A stretch of DNA of 64,000 bases. Origin: Phialocephala subalpina. Lineage: Eukaryota > Ascomycota > Leotiomycetes > Helotiales > Mollisiaceae. The notes below the pieces were generated by a model, which made no database searches, was not told the DNA's origin, and saw only the letters and a list, made by a program, of their open reading frames with translations. Made by a program: the position numbers and the translations under genes. The stretch is from NCBI GenBank assembly GCA_900073065.1, contig FJOG01000024.1:469048-533047 (forward strand), read 5' to 3'. Shown here piece after piece: positions 36,401 through 47,907 of this stretch (its first letter is position 1; each line of letters opens with the position of its first letter).

Positions 36401-39071
36401 TCAGTTCCTCCTTTCCGCAAACGCCGAGCTCTCATTACCTCCCTCTACCGCTTTCTCTCCGGTACCAGTCACAGAATGGCCTCGCTCTTTCATAAGACGA
36501 TCTGCTGTTACAAGATCTTCTCCCACCTGAGATTGGAATTTACTGCCTTGGCGACTGGAATGAATGTTAGCCTGTTCCTCGAAGAATCGAGTCGACTCGA
36601 AAGTCCATCCTGGTCTAGAAAATTGAAACCACTGAAAACGAACGGGGAAGGGCGGGACTTACGGGGGCACATGCATCAAATACATAGTATCAATCTCCTC
36701 TGACGTCTTCCTATTGCTCTCCACAAGGAAGAAATAAATCATAAAAGCCGCCGCTAGATTACAGCTAGCGAAGACATAGCCGTACGCGAAGCCGATTTGA
36801 TCTGTGATGAGGGGCGTGACGAAGGCGAGGTAGAAGTTGAATAGCTATCGCTGTCAGTGATCTAGAATGGAAGGAGAAGAGAGAAGGGACGCACCCAGTT
36901 CGAAGCACTGCAGAACGCGATACTCTGACTTCTGTATCGTCCAGGATACATCTCCGCAACACAAGCCCAAGCCATTGGTCCCCTAATTTTATCAATAAAC
37001 TTCCCGCGACTTGTACACTGTCATGAGGCAGATGCCAGCAGTGATAGGGAAGACAGAAGACTCACCAAGTACTAGCAAAACTATCAATAAACAAGCTCGC
37101 AAAACCAATCATCACATACCCCGCAATCTGGTTCTCTTCTCCCTCCGCCCTAAGTCTAAAATGCCCCAAACTAGCAAACACTAAAAACACATACATTGCT
37201 AAATGGTTCCGAAGGTGATACAGGAACAACAACCCCCTTTCTCAACCATCCAGGGGCCGAGGAAGGTGCAGAGGACGTTTACGGAGCCAAGGATTATTTA
37301 AGTGATGAAGGAGTTTTTGATTCCGACTGAGGAGAAGGTTGTTGTTCCGTAGCTGTGGGGGTTTTAGTTTTTGATTGGAATGCGAAATAGAGGAGGGGGG
37401 AAGACGAAACATGTGAANNNNNNNNNNNNNNNNNNNNNNNNNNNNNNNNNNNNNNNNNNNNNNNNNNNNNNNNNNNNNNNNNNNNNNNNNNNNNNNNNNN
37501 NNNNNNNNNNNNNNNNNNNNNNNNNNNNNNNNNNNNNNNNNNNNNNNNNNNNNNNNNNNNNNNNNNNNNNNNNNNNNNNNNNNNNNNNNNNNNNNNNNNN
37601 NNNNNNNNNNNNNNNNNNNNNNNNNNNNNNNNNNNNNNNNNNNNNNNNNNNNNNNNNNNNNNNNNNNNNNNNNNNNNNNNNNNNNNNNNNNNNNNNNNNN
37701 NNNNNNNNNNNNNNNNNNNNNNNNNNNNNNNNNNNNNNNNNNNNNNNNNNNNNNNNNNNNNNNNNNNNNNNNNNNNNNNNNNNNNNNNNNNNNNNNNNNN
37801 NNNNNNNNNNNNNNNNNNNNNNNNNNNNNNNNNNNNNNNNNNNNNNNNNNNNNNNNNNNNNNNNNNNNNNNNNNNNNNNNNNNNNNNNNNNNNNNNNNNN
37901 NNNNNNNNNNNNNNNNNNNNNNNNNNNNNNNNNNNNGGGGAGTGAGAGGAAGGGGGAAGACGGAGAGAAGGGAGGTGACGAACCAGAAAAAGTAGTCTGC
38001 ACCAGTCAGTTGCTGAAATGCCTGGATTCCAACTCCCAACAGGATACGGTATCGCATCCTTGGGCCCGTGAAAACCTCATGCCATTTTGCTCCCTGATCC
38101 TCCGCCACCAATTTCTCTTGCAATTCAGCGAACTGCTCTCGCACAGCGCGGTGGTTTTCTCCAACTCCGTGGAAAGCAGCAATACTCCGTCTCGCAGCTT
38201 CAGCTTTCCCATTGCGAAAATCAAACCTCGCAGTCTCAGGAAAGAACAAAATCCCCGAACAGAGAATAGTAGCCCACAAAAACCCAATTCCCAACGGAAT
38301 CCTCCAGGATGCCGTGCTCGTCAGAGACTCGGTCCCGAAATCAAATTAATTGGCGAGGAGAATGCCGACTATGATGAAGAGTTGATAACAGCAAACGATA
38401 GCTCCTCTTATGTGTGCTGGTGATGATTCGCCTTGATACATAGGAACCAGAATCGAAAGACCACCAATGGCGAAACCGGAGATAATGCGGCCTACCATCA
38501 TTTCACACCAGCGAGGGTAGTGAGCTGCCATTTGGATGATGTTGCCAACCATGAAGACGATGCTCTAGAAATAGATACTGAGTCGACGACCGATGAGTCG
38601 GTGGTTGGCGATTGGGGCTGAGATTAGGGCACCGAAGAGGGTGCCGACCGAGAGCTGTTTCATTAGCGATAACTTCGAAGAAAGGAGGAAGTGGTGCTTC
38701 ATACCAACAATCAACCCCGAACGCCGCCATGTGAATTCGTAAACCGACTCTTTATCGTCTGCGAACTGATAGAGGAAATTTTTCATTTCGAGGAAGCCAC
38801 TGATCTGCTTCTCGTCACGATCTGGAAGAGAAGGAGAGAGGGGAGAAAGGGAGGGACAAACCTGGCTAGTATCGTAGCCGAAGCAGATGCCTCCCATGCT
38901 TATCAGGATGCACATGAAGAATGTACGCATAGTGAGGATGGAGATTTTGGAGTCACCATAAGCTCCTTTCTCGACTCGTGTTGTGCTGGGTGGTTGGGTT
39001 GTTGGGGGGATGTTGTCGACTACCGCTCCGGCGTTGGAGAGCGAGTCTGAAGATCGTTGGGTTCTGTCCAT
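36401..39071 (-). pseudogene. MFS sugar transporter, disrupted by stops and a frameshift
   Basis: The gene reads from MDRTQRSSDSL at 39071 to a stop at 36401, with recognisable hexose-transporter blocks: GGICFGYDTSQ joined to ISGFLEMKNFL, GTLFGALISAPIANHRLIGRR, GRIISGFAIGGLSILVPMYQ, PETARFDF, LLGVGIQAFQQLTGADYFF and MAWACVAEMYPGRYRSQSIA. In the same frame there are four stops: TAG at 38565-38567, TAA at 38346-38348, TAA at 37298-37300 and TAG at 37199-37201. A frameshift follows at about 37190-37198. Each stop can be derived from a CAA or TGG codon by one transition in a CpA context. The usual motif GRR at EKGGCCSC is also altered. Introns are still recognisable and the C-terminal exons are intact, so decay is recent. 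An assembly gap lies in one intron. Confidence 0.85.
37418..37936. other. Assembly gap inside a transporter intron
   Basis: 519 unknown bases. Coding sequence of the transporter stops at ADYFF (GTTCGT donor on the minus strand, about 38003) and resumes at YGTTTF after CCACAG near 37354, so the whole gap lies within one intron. Both edges are purine-rich on the plus strand (AGGGGGGAAGACG on the left, AGGGGGAAGACGG on the right). Confidence 0.8.
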
Positions 39072-39807
39072 GGTGACGGCTGAAGCTTGTAAGAGAGGAG
39101 AGATGTTGGGTTGAATGAATGCTTTGAAGAAGGCATCCTTATATCACCTTGAACCACAGTACGAACTATGCACTGCCATCATCCCACATCTGGGACGAGA
39201 AAACTCCCACTTCCAACCCCACGCAACGCCGTCATGAAGCTTCTTGTCCTCCACGACGTGGAAAGCCCATTGCCATGCCGCGCACACGAGGGAGACAAAA
39301 GACCCAGTTAAAGATAGGATCAAATCATCGCTACAACATACCAGACTTCTCGGTACATTGGCATAAAAATCGCATATAAACGCAAGTGTTGTTAAGACGT
39401 CATGCGAAAGAAAACTAGAAGACACGAAGAAGGTGTCAACATCGATGAGATGGTTACCGCGCCGAACCGTTGCACTTGGCTGTGGCTGTTCGGAAGATAG
39501 TTTGGATCTCGCTCCACCTTTCGAGCTTGTGTGGTAGCAAGATCTTGGTGGGATCTTGCTGGCGGGATGTCGGCGGCGGATTCCCGCTTCGCTTAAAGGG
39601 GTGGAAGAGAGTGGCGGAGAGCAGGAGGATAGAAGGAATGGAGCGAGAGGAACGAGACACCTCGCGTTTATAAAGTGAATGAATGATATGAGTCCGAAGA
39701 CGCAAGCCCGAGAGCGAAATGAAGCGGGGAGTCGAAAGATAATTCAAAGCTAAGAGCACAGTCAGGAGGAGCCCTCACAACCACTTGGTGTGAAAGTGGT
39801 AGCAAAG
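39072..39807. other. Intergenic region, nothing recognised
   Basis: This is upstream of the transporter pseudogene. No coding frame or repeat is supported. Confidence 0.4.
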
Positions 39808-40311
39808 TCACAGATCCCAGACTTGAAGAAAGCCTGCAAAGGAAATTAATCGACGGTCTCTAATGATGTTAAGGCTTAAGATGGCCGGGTTTGCTTGAGC
39901 TCTCATACTGTGAGAGAATGTCTCAACCATCGAGTCATGAAGCTTGACGATACTGTGTCGATTTGGACTGTCGGTGAAGTTCATCCGAACTCCAGAATTC
40001 TGGACTCTGCAAAGATCTTCGCACTTGCAACACTCGCCTCTCCTTAAAAATCCTTCGACGCAGACATCAACCTCAAACACCGGTCCTATCACCTGATATA
40101 CACGTGATAGTATATCCCTCACAGATCGCCGGCGAGTTCTCTTGGCCATCTTGACCAGGTCATCGGTCCCGAAGATCCCGTAAAGTCCTGCCAGAATCGT
40201 CCAACAGATCTCCCAGATCAAACCCGACCAGATAAAGATATCTTCAGCACTTATACCTTCCTCGCAGACCATCAAACGAACACGTCCCCCATCGACATCA
40301 TCCATCCACAT
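39808..40311 (-). CDS. Hypothetical protein
   Basis: A single frame of 167 residues from the first ATG (MWMDDVDGGRVRLMVCEEGI); the frame is open ten codons further upstream. It contains a possible membrane or buried helix (IWSGLIWEICWTILAGLYGIF), a basic stretch (KMAKRTRRRSVRD) and a cysteine group (RRGECCKCEDLC). No family is recognised and no splice sites are needed. It could be the remnant of a longer gene. Codon composition is plausible but not decisive. Confidence 0.4.
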   Translation of the reverse strand: MWMDDVDGGRVRLMVCEEGISAEDIFIWSGLIWEICWTILAGLYGIFGTDDLVKMAKRTRRRSVRDILSRVYQVIGPVFEVDVCVEGFLRRGECCKCEDLCRVQNSGVRMNFTDSPNRHSIVKLHDSMVETFSHSMRAQANPAILSLNIIRDRRLISFAGFLQVWDL

Positions 40312-41286
40312 ATGGAATGATTCCCGATAAGGATAGTTCAAGAAACAAGTATATCCTCATGCAAACGATGATCTTCGACGTCATTTGTCAGGGCATGTTT
40401 CTTGTTCCACATCCCTTGCACCATCAAGCATTATGCATAAGAAAGATCGACAGGACTCTCAAGCACGAGTGACCAGTTCGTGTCACGTTTGAGAACTTGA
40501 ACCTGTGTTCGGACGATCCGGAGGGAGGTGCGAGGTGCTGTCAGGTTTCAATTTCTGACTGTAGTGCCACAGAGGCGGTGCTGATTGGTGTGAAGGGGAT
40601 CTGGAAGGGGACGGACAAGACCGTAATACGAGAAAAAGAGGGGATTTGAAGAAGAGAGGGGGTGAAGCGAACTCTATTGTAAAGAACTGCTGGTAATTTG
40701 TTGACCGTAACACGAGGTTATTCACAAAGTACCGTACTGCAAGTGAGACAGAATTGAAGGTTGTCGTGAATAACCTCTTTAAAATGGAGCCGAATTCTAG
40801 AATTGTCTTTTATTATTGACGTTCTCACGACGCAGACATCTATCCTCCATCGGCTCTAGTTGTGCAGAAATGTGCCTGGTCTTATGCACATTTGTGAGCG
40901 TTGGCCTGTCAATGCTCTCCTAATCAGGCACTAAACAGAATTATCAGAGCTATTTTCAGGGTGCCGTAGTGCCGCTAAGCGCAACGTTGAATCTTCCATC
41001 GTAAAGAGGCCGATCTAAGCCTCTCCTCTCCCTGGCATCTACAAACACAGGAACAACGCACACTTCCTTTCGACTTACGACTTTTTCTTTCCCCGTCCAT
41101 TCGTTAACAACAACTTCATCCCTTTCGATTGCCTTCGCTTCTCCAGCACTCGCACACGATTGTAACCAAAATATCTGCACAGCCACACGAGCGAGAGGCA
41201 ATTTATCTGTCGCACCTGGTCACCTCAAATACGAGGGGACACCACATTCCCTTCCCCTTTCCACCTTCAACACCACATTGTTAACG
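40312..41286. other. Intergenic region / promoter of the Mid2-like gene
   Basis: The last 250 bases before the start codon are CT-rich, as in promoters of highly expressed fungal wall-protein genes. Nothing else is recognised. Confidence 0.45.
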
Positions 41287-42138
41287 ATGTTTTCACGGCG
41301 GCAATTACGACTGTTCGCGGTCATCACCATCTTTCTTGCCATTGCGCAGGCCAGTTGGTTCGATGCCAACATCTTTGGGCGTCAGGACAATAAGGCCGTG
41401 TCTGATTCCGCGACCAACTCGAGCACGTCGAATGGAGACAATGCGGCATCGACGACGAGCAGCACACCTTCTTCTACACCAGTATCATCGACGCCATCTT
41501 CTACGCCAGCCTCTCAAACCTCCTCATCTGCGAGCCCGAGCAGCACTCCAAGCAGTACCCCTTCTTCGACCCAGCCAAGTTCTACACCCGCATCATCGAC
41601 TTCTACACCTCCCTCGAGCAGCACAAGCGCACCGGCAAAGACAACCTCAAACTCGAAGACCTCCTCTACCCCATCGTCGAGTTCATCGACCTTGGTCACC
41701 TCGACCTCATCATACACGAGTGTTGACCTCATCACCTCAGTCATGACCGTGTCCGGCAGTCTCGTCACCTCCGTCTCCTCATCCACCACAACCGGCGCCA
41801 CCGTCTCAACCGGAACCGCCGCCCTCTCCGGCAATGAGACCTCCTCTTCATCTGGCATGAGCTCCAAGACCAAGAACACCGTCATCGGCGTTGTCGTCGG
41901 TATTGGCGGAGCAGCCATCCTCGCTGGTCTGTTTGTCGTTGCGTGGAGAATCTGGGGCCGAAAGAAGGAGAACGATGATGATGATGGATTGATGGGATTC
42001 AGGACTGGAAGCGCAGGACAGGGACACGAGAAGAATAACAGTGTTTCTGCGGCAGGACAACCAAATCCCTTCCAGAGCACGTTGGAGAATTATCATAACC
42101 CGGCACGACAGAACGTCAACGCGTCTTCCAACTTCTAA
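41287..42138 (+). CDS. Mid2-like Ser/Thr-rich cell-wall sensor
   Basis: An intronless frame of 283 residues. Signal peptide at 1-20 (LFAVITIFLAIAQA), then about 150 residues almost entirely Ser, Thr, Pro and Ala with imperfect STPSSTPSS repeats, which would be heavily O-mannosylated. A single membrane helix follows (NTVIGVVVGIGGAAILAGLFVVAW), then a basic stop-transfer sequence (RIWGRKK), an acidic patch and a short cytosolic tail ending around NPFQSTLENYHNP. This is the architecture of Mid2/Mtl1/Wsc-type stress sensors that signal wall damage to the Rho1-PKC pathway. No WSC cysteine domain is present, so the Mid2 type is favoured. The role is inferred from architecture, not tested residues. 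Confidence 0.87.
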   Translation: MFSRRQLRLFAVITIFLAIAQASWFDANIFGRQDNKAVSDSATNSSTSNGDNAASTTSSTPSSTPVSSTPSSTPASQTSSSASPSSTPSSTPSSTQPSSTPASSTSTPPSSSTSAPAKTTSNSKTSSTPSSSSSTLVTSTSSYTSVDLITSVMTVSGSLVTSVSSSTTTGATVSTGTAALSGNETSSSSGMSSKTKNTVIGVVVGIGGAAILAGLFVVAWRIWGRKKENDDDDGLMGFRTGSAGQGHEKNNSVSAAGQPNPFQSTLENYHNPARQNVNASSNF

Positions 42139-43311
42139 GAGCATACGTTTTGGGACGGAGTGATGGGAGTTAATATCTTTTTCTTGTGTGTTGTTTTTCC
42201 AGCGGTCTCTGCATACGTGCCAGATGGTACAGAGATACCATGTTCCGATTTCAGGATTTGGAATCAGGACGCATTTGCATTAGAATGGCGCAGAACGTCT
42301 TTTCGTTTCCTTACAATTCGATTGAGAGAATGGAAGAGCGAGAGCACAATACCACATTGTTTACGAATACTGTCTGTAGCTTAATACATAGAAATCTTCA
42401 CGAAGAGATACCTTTCCTGTGCCTCACTCCCCTCCTCATTTTCCGAATCCCTTCGAGTACTGACTGAAGTGAAGATTTGTTGGAAACATGAAGTTCAACC
42501 CCTCAAACTTCCCCACATAGACAGGCCACATCATCCGCCACATCATCCCTTATCAGATATATTACTTCCTCCCCTTCCGTGAAATATATTAATAGTTCAA
42601 CTCTCATATTGCTTCGCCTTTTCTCAACACCCTTCTCGCGACCCGATCGGTTCGGTTGTCTCCCGATTCCGTGCCACCTCGCTCCACATCCACACAAATC
42701 AATCAACATATGACTTGCATACTTTACTTACCCGCAGCCACCAACATAACTTCTTCTCTTGTTCTCCTGTCAGATCTCTTTTTTGACGCCAGATTCACAG
42801 ATGGTGAATCCTCGGCACCTAAACGAACCGTTCATCCAAACTGTCGTCAACCCAACACATTCTTCCGACCGCCATCACAAAAGAAGCCACAACCGTCTTC
42901 TTCCTTTTACTTCTCCCACATCTCACAACCCGATTGAGAAGAAGCATTCTCTCAATGGGGAATTTTCGGAACAAAGAGCAAGTGCAGCGCATAAATTGCC
43001 CTTGTAGCATCACGGTCTCAGACTCGAGGGGTCGCGTTTCAAGATCGCTGCAACACCTGCGAGTGTGAGGTTGCTCGTCTGAACTAAATCTCGAGATACT
43101 GTTGTCAAGATCTTGCACTGCTTGCGGAGGTTGCTACCTGTTTGTGTCCACTTCCAACTCTCCGTCTTCATTTTGCTCTTCGGAAATTTGGAGTTTTGTA
43201 TAACATTCGATTTCCACAATTTGTTCACTCGACTGCTAGGTCGATTGCGGGGGAGAGATCACACTCAGATAGACTCACACCAGTCCTCAATTTTCAGATA
43301 CGAGGGCAAAC
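42139..43311. other. Intergenic region, CT/CA-rich
   Basis: Spacer between two plus-strand genes. Several pyrimidine-rich stretches occur (for example 42525-42640 and 42740-42930), and the proximal part is likely promoter and leader. No gene is supported. Confidence 0.4.
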
Positions 43312-44233
43312 ATGAAGCTATCCACACGAACAAGAGCGGTGCTGGCAATGGCAGCGCTGGAGCTGGGAACGGTAGCAGCAAACCCAGGCGACATGATAAT
43401 CGATTTCCCCGGCCTCCTACGACCACGAGCTTCTGCTGTAGCAGCTGCTTCCTCTACAAATCTTTTGGTATGTTTAGCTCTTCTATCTTCCTACTGTTGG
43501 CGAGCACTGCGAGTCTTCATTTCATTTTGCACTGCTCCAGTGTTCTTCATGTTTCTCGTTATTACCCTTTCCTGCCCGTCCTTCATCTCTTTCACCTATG
43601 AATCTAAACTAACAACCCTCACAGGCATTCTCCAGCGCCCTAGGTGGGCAGGCAGTAGAACCCGTCACATCAACAGGCGATTCCACAAGACCATTTGCGG
43701 TGGGAACAGATACATTCACCGATTTTTCAACAGCAGCAACAAGAAGCTGTAATAACCAGCATAACGCATGTGCGACTGTTGCGAATGGGAGTAACAAGGG
43801 TACATTGACGGTGGGCCAGTGTGATACTCAACAGAGTGAGTTTGATTCTCTTTCCTTGCCTCTTTTGAGCGAATTAGGCTGGGGTTTGGTTATGGGGGAC
43901 ATCCTCTCCCCAAGAACTCGAGATCAAGCGATAGACATCTGCAACAAAAAACATACAGATGTAAAAGCTAACAACCCTCCTCCAGCAAATTGCGAATCCG
44001 CCGCCGCAAACGGCCCCTCCTCATCCTCCAATTCCAACGCATCCGCAGCCGCCTCAGCACAAGCAGGAACCACAACCGCAGCATCAGTTTCCGTATCGGC
44101 GGCAGCAGCGCAGACACAAGCGAGTGTTAGTAGTAGTAGTAGGGTGGTGGTGGTACAGAGTACGAGTACGACGAGCAGTTTTGCGGTGCAGGGGACGTTG
44201 CATAGTAGTGATGAGAATTTTTGTTTTCTGTGA
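43312..44233 (+). CDS. Secreted Ala/Ser-rich protein of a conserved fungal family
   Basis: Three exons (43312-43467, 43625-43835, 43986-44233; introns 157 and 150 nt) give about 204 residues. An N-terminal signal sequence (TRTRAVLAMAALELGTVAA) precedes a conserved core: ALGGQAVEPVTSTGDSTRPF, FTDFSTAATRSCNNQHNACA and TLTVGQCDTQQ, with evenly placed cysteines. The core is a recurrent uncharacterised extracellular module in ascomycetes. The C-terminal third is almost entirely Ser, Ala and Thr and looks like a glycosylated stalk. The usual hydrophobic GPI-attachment end is not evident (the protein ends SDENFCFL). Introns are longer than elsewhere in the window. Confidence 0.75.
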
Positions 44234-44647
44234 CTAGGAGAAACACCAGTGAGGGTTGGAAAGGTGGCAGGATGGAGCAGGGATGAGATTTTAAGACAGA
44301 AGAGGGGATTAGAGTTAGGAGGAGAGGAAGCCGTGGATATGGCGGGTTGAGGATGCTTGAACGAATTGGGAAGAAAGAGAATGAGGGCGAAGATGTGTGG
44401 AAGATGGGCATGGGTATGGGTATAATGGAGAAAACGGATTTTGGGAGGAAAGAAATGGATAGTGGGATCGAAGAAATGGGCATCAGATCTGGCGTCAAGG
44501 AAAGGATGGGTGGTTTCGTGGTTGCTCATCTCCAGGATTAGATAAACTCGCCGTTGTATGTGCATTTTGAAGTATTGTAATATCAATCAAAATATGATCA
44601 AAAAGACCCGGAGCAGGTGCTTTTGCCATCACCAAAAGATACACAGC
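44234..44647. other. Intergenic region, nothing recognised
   Basis: Spacer between the 3' ends of two converging genes; G-rich on the plus strand, without supported features. Confidence 0.4.
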
Positions 44648-46836
44648 TTACCATAAAACCTCCAAACCAACAAAATCAGCACCATAACTCACAAGTCCCT
44701 CATTTCCGTAAGCATTCCCCACCACAACCTCGTTCACACCCTCCTTAAATCCATCAACCAACACCCCAAAAACCCCCGTATCCTCCCATCCCAGGCCCGG
44801 ACTAAACAACTCACTACTCCTCCCACTCAACGGTACCTCCATCCTTTGCGTCACTCCATTTACAGAGACGGTCATGTTCCTCGTATTAGTTCCTGTAGTC
44901 CAACTCGTGCTAAGAGCAATATCGTTATTACAGAAATAGATATTAACGAATTTTGGTCCGGCTAGAGAAGTTGAGGGGGAGGTGAGGTTCAAAGAGGCCG
45001 AGCCAGTGGGCGTGAGGTAGCCTATTTTTGAACCTACGGGTGTGCAGAGACCGGCGGAGCAGGAAGTTCGTGAGGAGGAGCCAGAGAGGGAGAATGAGGT
45101 TGAGGGGTAGAAGGTTGATGGCGGTTCGGAGATTGTGAGGGAGGAGGGGGTGGTTGATGAGGTTATAGTGAGCGTGTTGTTGTTCGCCTCTGAGATGGAG
45201 AGAGGAGCTGTGAAGGTCGAAGAACCGGCTGGGAGGGTATAGGGTGTGCTGTTGATTTGGATTGTGCTTGTGCCTTCTATAGCGGAGGAGAAGTGGATGG
45301 TTAGGGAGTAGTTGTTGCTTGTTGTTGATCCATAGATTTTGGTGAATGTTGTGGTTTGCCTAGATGGTTAGCTTTGGCTGGGACAATGAGAAGAGAGGTC
45401 TTACCCGGAGGTGGTAGCGTCGCTGGCAGAATAGGTTCCTGCAGCAGTTGTGCCTCCAAGTTCAAGAAGGATAGTTCCGTGAGCTTGAACAGCTGCAGTG
45501 TAGGAGGTCAGGGTGTTGGTCGACGTGACGCCATTCCATATATCCTTCACTGATGCTGCTTTCTGTACTCCGACATCCGGGAAGTTCAAAGTAAGTTCTC
45601 TCGCCGAGTCCTCGAGGTTGATGAGCGCCACGACCGTTCTGCCACCACTCAATGGACCTGACCAGACTTCGTAACCCTCCTCAGTCCACCTCCTCTTGAA
45701 GCTCGCAGCAACACCCAGACTATCTTGGTTATACCCAATAACATTCTCGTTCAGAAGAATATCCAGCGAGGACTGAGAAATGCTCGTATACGTATCCTTC
45801 AATGCTGCTCCAATGACCAAAGGACTCTTCAGTATAGCCCACAACGAGAAATGTGTCTGCTCTTCCGGAATCGTAAAGATATTATTCCCAACCTCCAGCA
45901 TATCAAGATCCAGCCAACGCCCAGGTCCAGCAAAATCTGTCTGCGGTGCTGCTTGATTCAGGATTCGAGGTATGGTTCGGTAGGCAGGTATGATATCGTT
46001 TGTGATTCGCCATGTGTTTCCAAGTGCTGGTGCCCAAGCAGAAGGAAAGTCTACACCCCAATCGCAGATCTGGAACACAATTGGTCGACTGAGAGATGCG
46101 AGAGCGGCGGTCATGTTGGCGTAACGGCCTGATGGGGAGACGACTGGTGCATAGTCTGTGTTTGGATAGCCAGTGGCAGCTTCGGAGTAGCAGTCATCGT
46201 CTGGCCAGGTTAGCCAGGTAATCTTCCTCAATCGACGGGAAACGTACATTTCAGAAGGTCAGCTCCCCAGGACGCAAATGTTTCTGCATCTTGTTTCTCG
46301 TGGACTGGGAGGTTATTAGCTTGTAATGTCATGTCTCAGCCTAGGACATTCTCCGTACATAGACCACCAACTTGAGCAGGTTCTCCAGTCATACACATTT
46401 GAATCCCAGCATCCGAGTACACGCCAAAACCTAAACCCAGCGAATGTATAAAGTCTCCCAACGCAAAGTAGCCATCTGGAAATCGAGCAGGGTTCCATGT
46501 CAAACTTCCATTAGCTGTTCGATTCGGCAGAGTCCATCCACAATCAACTGTCGCAAAGCTGTATCCTCGGTCTTTCAATCCTAGATCCACCAATGCTTGG
46601 GCGTTCGAATGAATGACACTCTGATTTGGCGAGCAGGAGTAGTGATTGTACGAGTTCCATCTGCGAGTGTCAGTCGAGCAACTTGTAGGGTTCTGGGAGA
46701 GGGCCTACCCCATCGGTGGTGTAATTGCAAGGCCATTGTCTAGCCGTCGAGTCAATTCCGCAGGTGCAGCATACACAGAGGAAAGAAAGCCACCAAGTGC
46801 CAGTAAAGCCCAAGAGAACGACATAATGGCAGACAT
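44648..46836 (-). CDS. Alpha-galactosidase (GH27), secreted
   Basis: Five exons (46836-46709, 46660-46359, 46304-46248, 46200-45405, 45359-44648; introns 48, 54, 47 and 45 nt) give 664 residues. After a signal peptide the catalytic domain begins RLDNGLAITPPMGW and continues NSYNHYSC, with the hallmark FATVDCGWTLPNR. The nucleophile aspartate lies in LLKYDDCYSE, a motif formed only when the third intron is removed. The acid/base aspartate is in NTWRITNDI. GRWLDLDMLEVGN and FSLWAILKSPLVIG follow as expected. The apparent stop after GGL at 46328 lies in the second intron. Beyond the usual beta-sandwich there are about 200 extra residues, Thr/Ser-rich then ending in a sandwich-like module (KFVNIYFCNNDIAL...). 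The enzyme removes terminal alpha-galactose from oligosaccharides and galactomannan. Confidence 0.94.
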
Positions 46837-47907
46837 TGTGGACGCTGGCCAACAAAGTGATCTCGGCCTGAAATATAACTCACCCCATCCTGTACCTACC
46901 GCGGCTGTCAAAGCGCATCAATGAGATCTGACTGATCAGCGGGCTGCGGAGGCTATCCCAAGAGATTCTCCATGACCGCATTCTGGGGTAGCTGTCGGCT
47001 TAATGTGGCTGCGAAGCAGGGGAAACTAGACCCCGCATGCGGAGAATCTCCTGTTGCGCTCCAATGAAGGTACAGCGCGTATAAAAGGGGAGCGGCAGAT
47101 TTAAAGACACTGCAGCCTTTGATGCTTGGGTTGGTGCTTCCGAGATCCCCGAATCGGGTCTGTAATTGATGAAATCTGTGTTGATGTAAGGGACTCTTAA
47201 GAAAGTGAGAGAAAGGTTGGCCAACCTCGGTCCTGCGCTTTGAGCCTAGTGTGGAATCACGTGTTGATACTCTCTCAGTCCTCCCGGTGTTTCTCTTCCT
47301 TGATGTGAGGACATCTTGATATGAGACCTTTGGACGACAAGTTTCAATGGACAATGTGAAAGCGAGCAGTTTCGCTCGGATTGCTAGCTTCTTCAAGGCT
47401 TAAGCTTGGAATTATTTCGTCCTTTGATTCTTGAGCAGCTACTATTTCTCTGAGTTCCCTCAGTTTGACAACCATAAACCTCAGCCCAGTATTATGTATT
47501 TTCCATTCTTCAACGGGGGACTATCATCAAAGAAGTACTCAACGTAATTCCAAACTTCGATTGGGTCTGCAACACAACGTACTTAAATTCACATTCTCGC
47601 TCGCCCATATGCGTCTCTCACCAATGCATTTCTTCTTCTAAAAGCGGGTAAATGCAAGTCTGCAGCTGCAAGGCTCGGTGCGACCCCTCAGTCGGGTAAG
47701 CCAATGACAGGTTTTGAGTCTGCTTGTTCCAGGAATAGATCCAGTACATCGATTGCAGTGTTAATGCGGGGTACAGCACCGCGGTCAGTACAACGCGAGG
47801 AAGTAGAGAGGTCAACGAATTCGAAGCAAGATCGGATCTTGAGATTCATTGAAGAATTGTATTAATCAACCGGACAACACACACACAATTATTTACACAT
47901 CTCCGAC
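46837..47907. other. Divergent promoter region of GH27 and HD-domain genes
   Basis: About 1.07 kb with no supported gene or repeat. It must contain the promoters for both flanking genes. Confidence 0.45.

Noticed and set aside
40956..41201. 81-codon minus-strand frame upstream of the Mid2-like gene
   Set aside because: Lies in the expected promoter/leader, has no domain and no splice context.
41514..42080. 188-codon minus-strand frame
   Set aside because: Shadow of the Ser/Thr repeats of the Mid2-like gene.
43924..44586. 220-codon minus-strand frame
   Set aside because: Antisense to the Ala/Ser-rich exon and its 3' flank.
46328..46360. Apparent in-frame stop in the alpha-galactosidase after GGL
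   Set aside because: A GTACGG...CCCAG intron (46305-46358) with a GCTAATAAC branch site removes it and restores the family motif HEKQDAETFASWGADLL.
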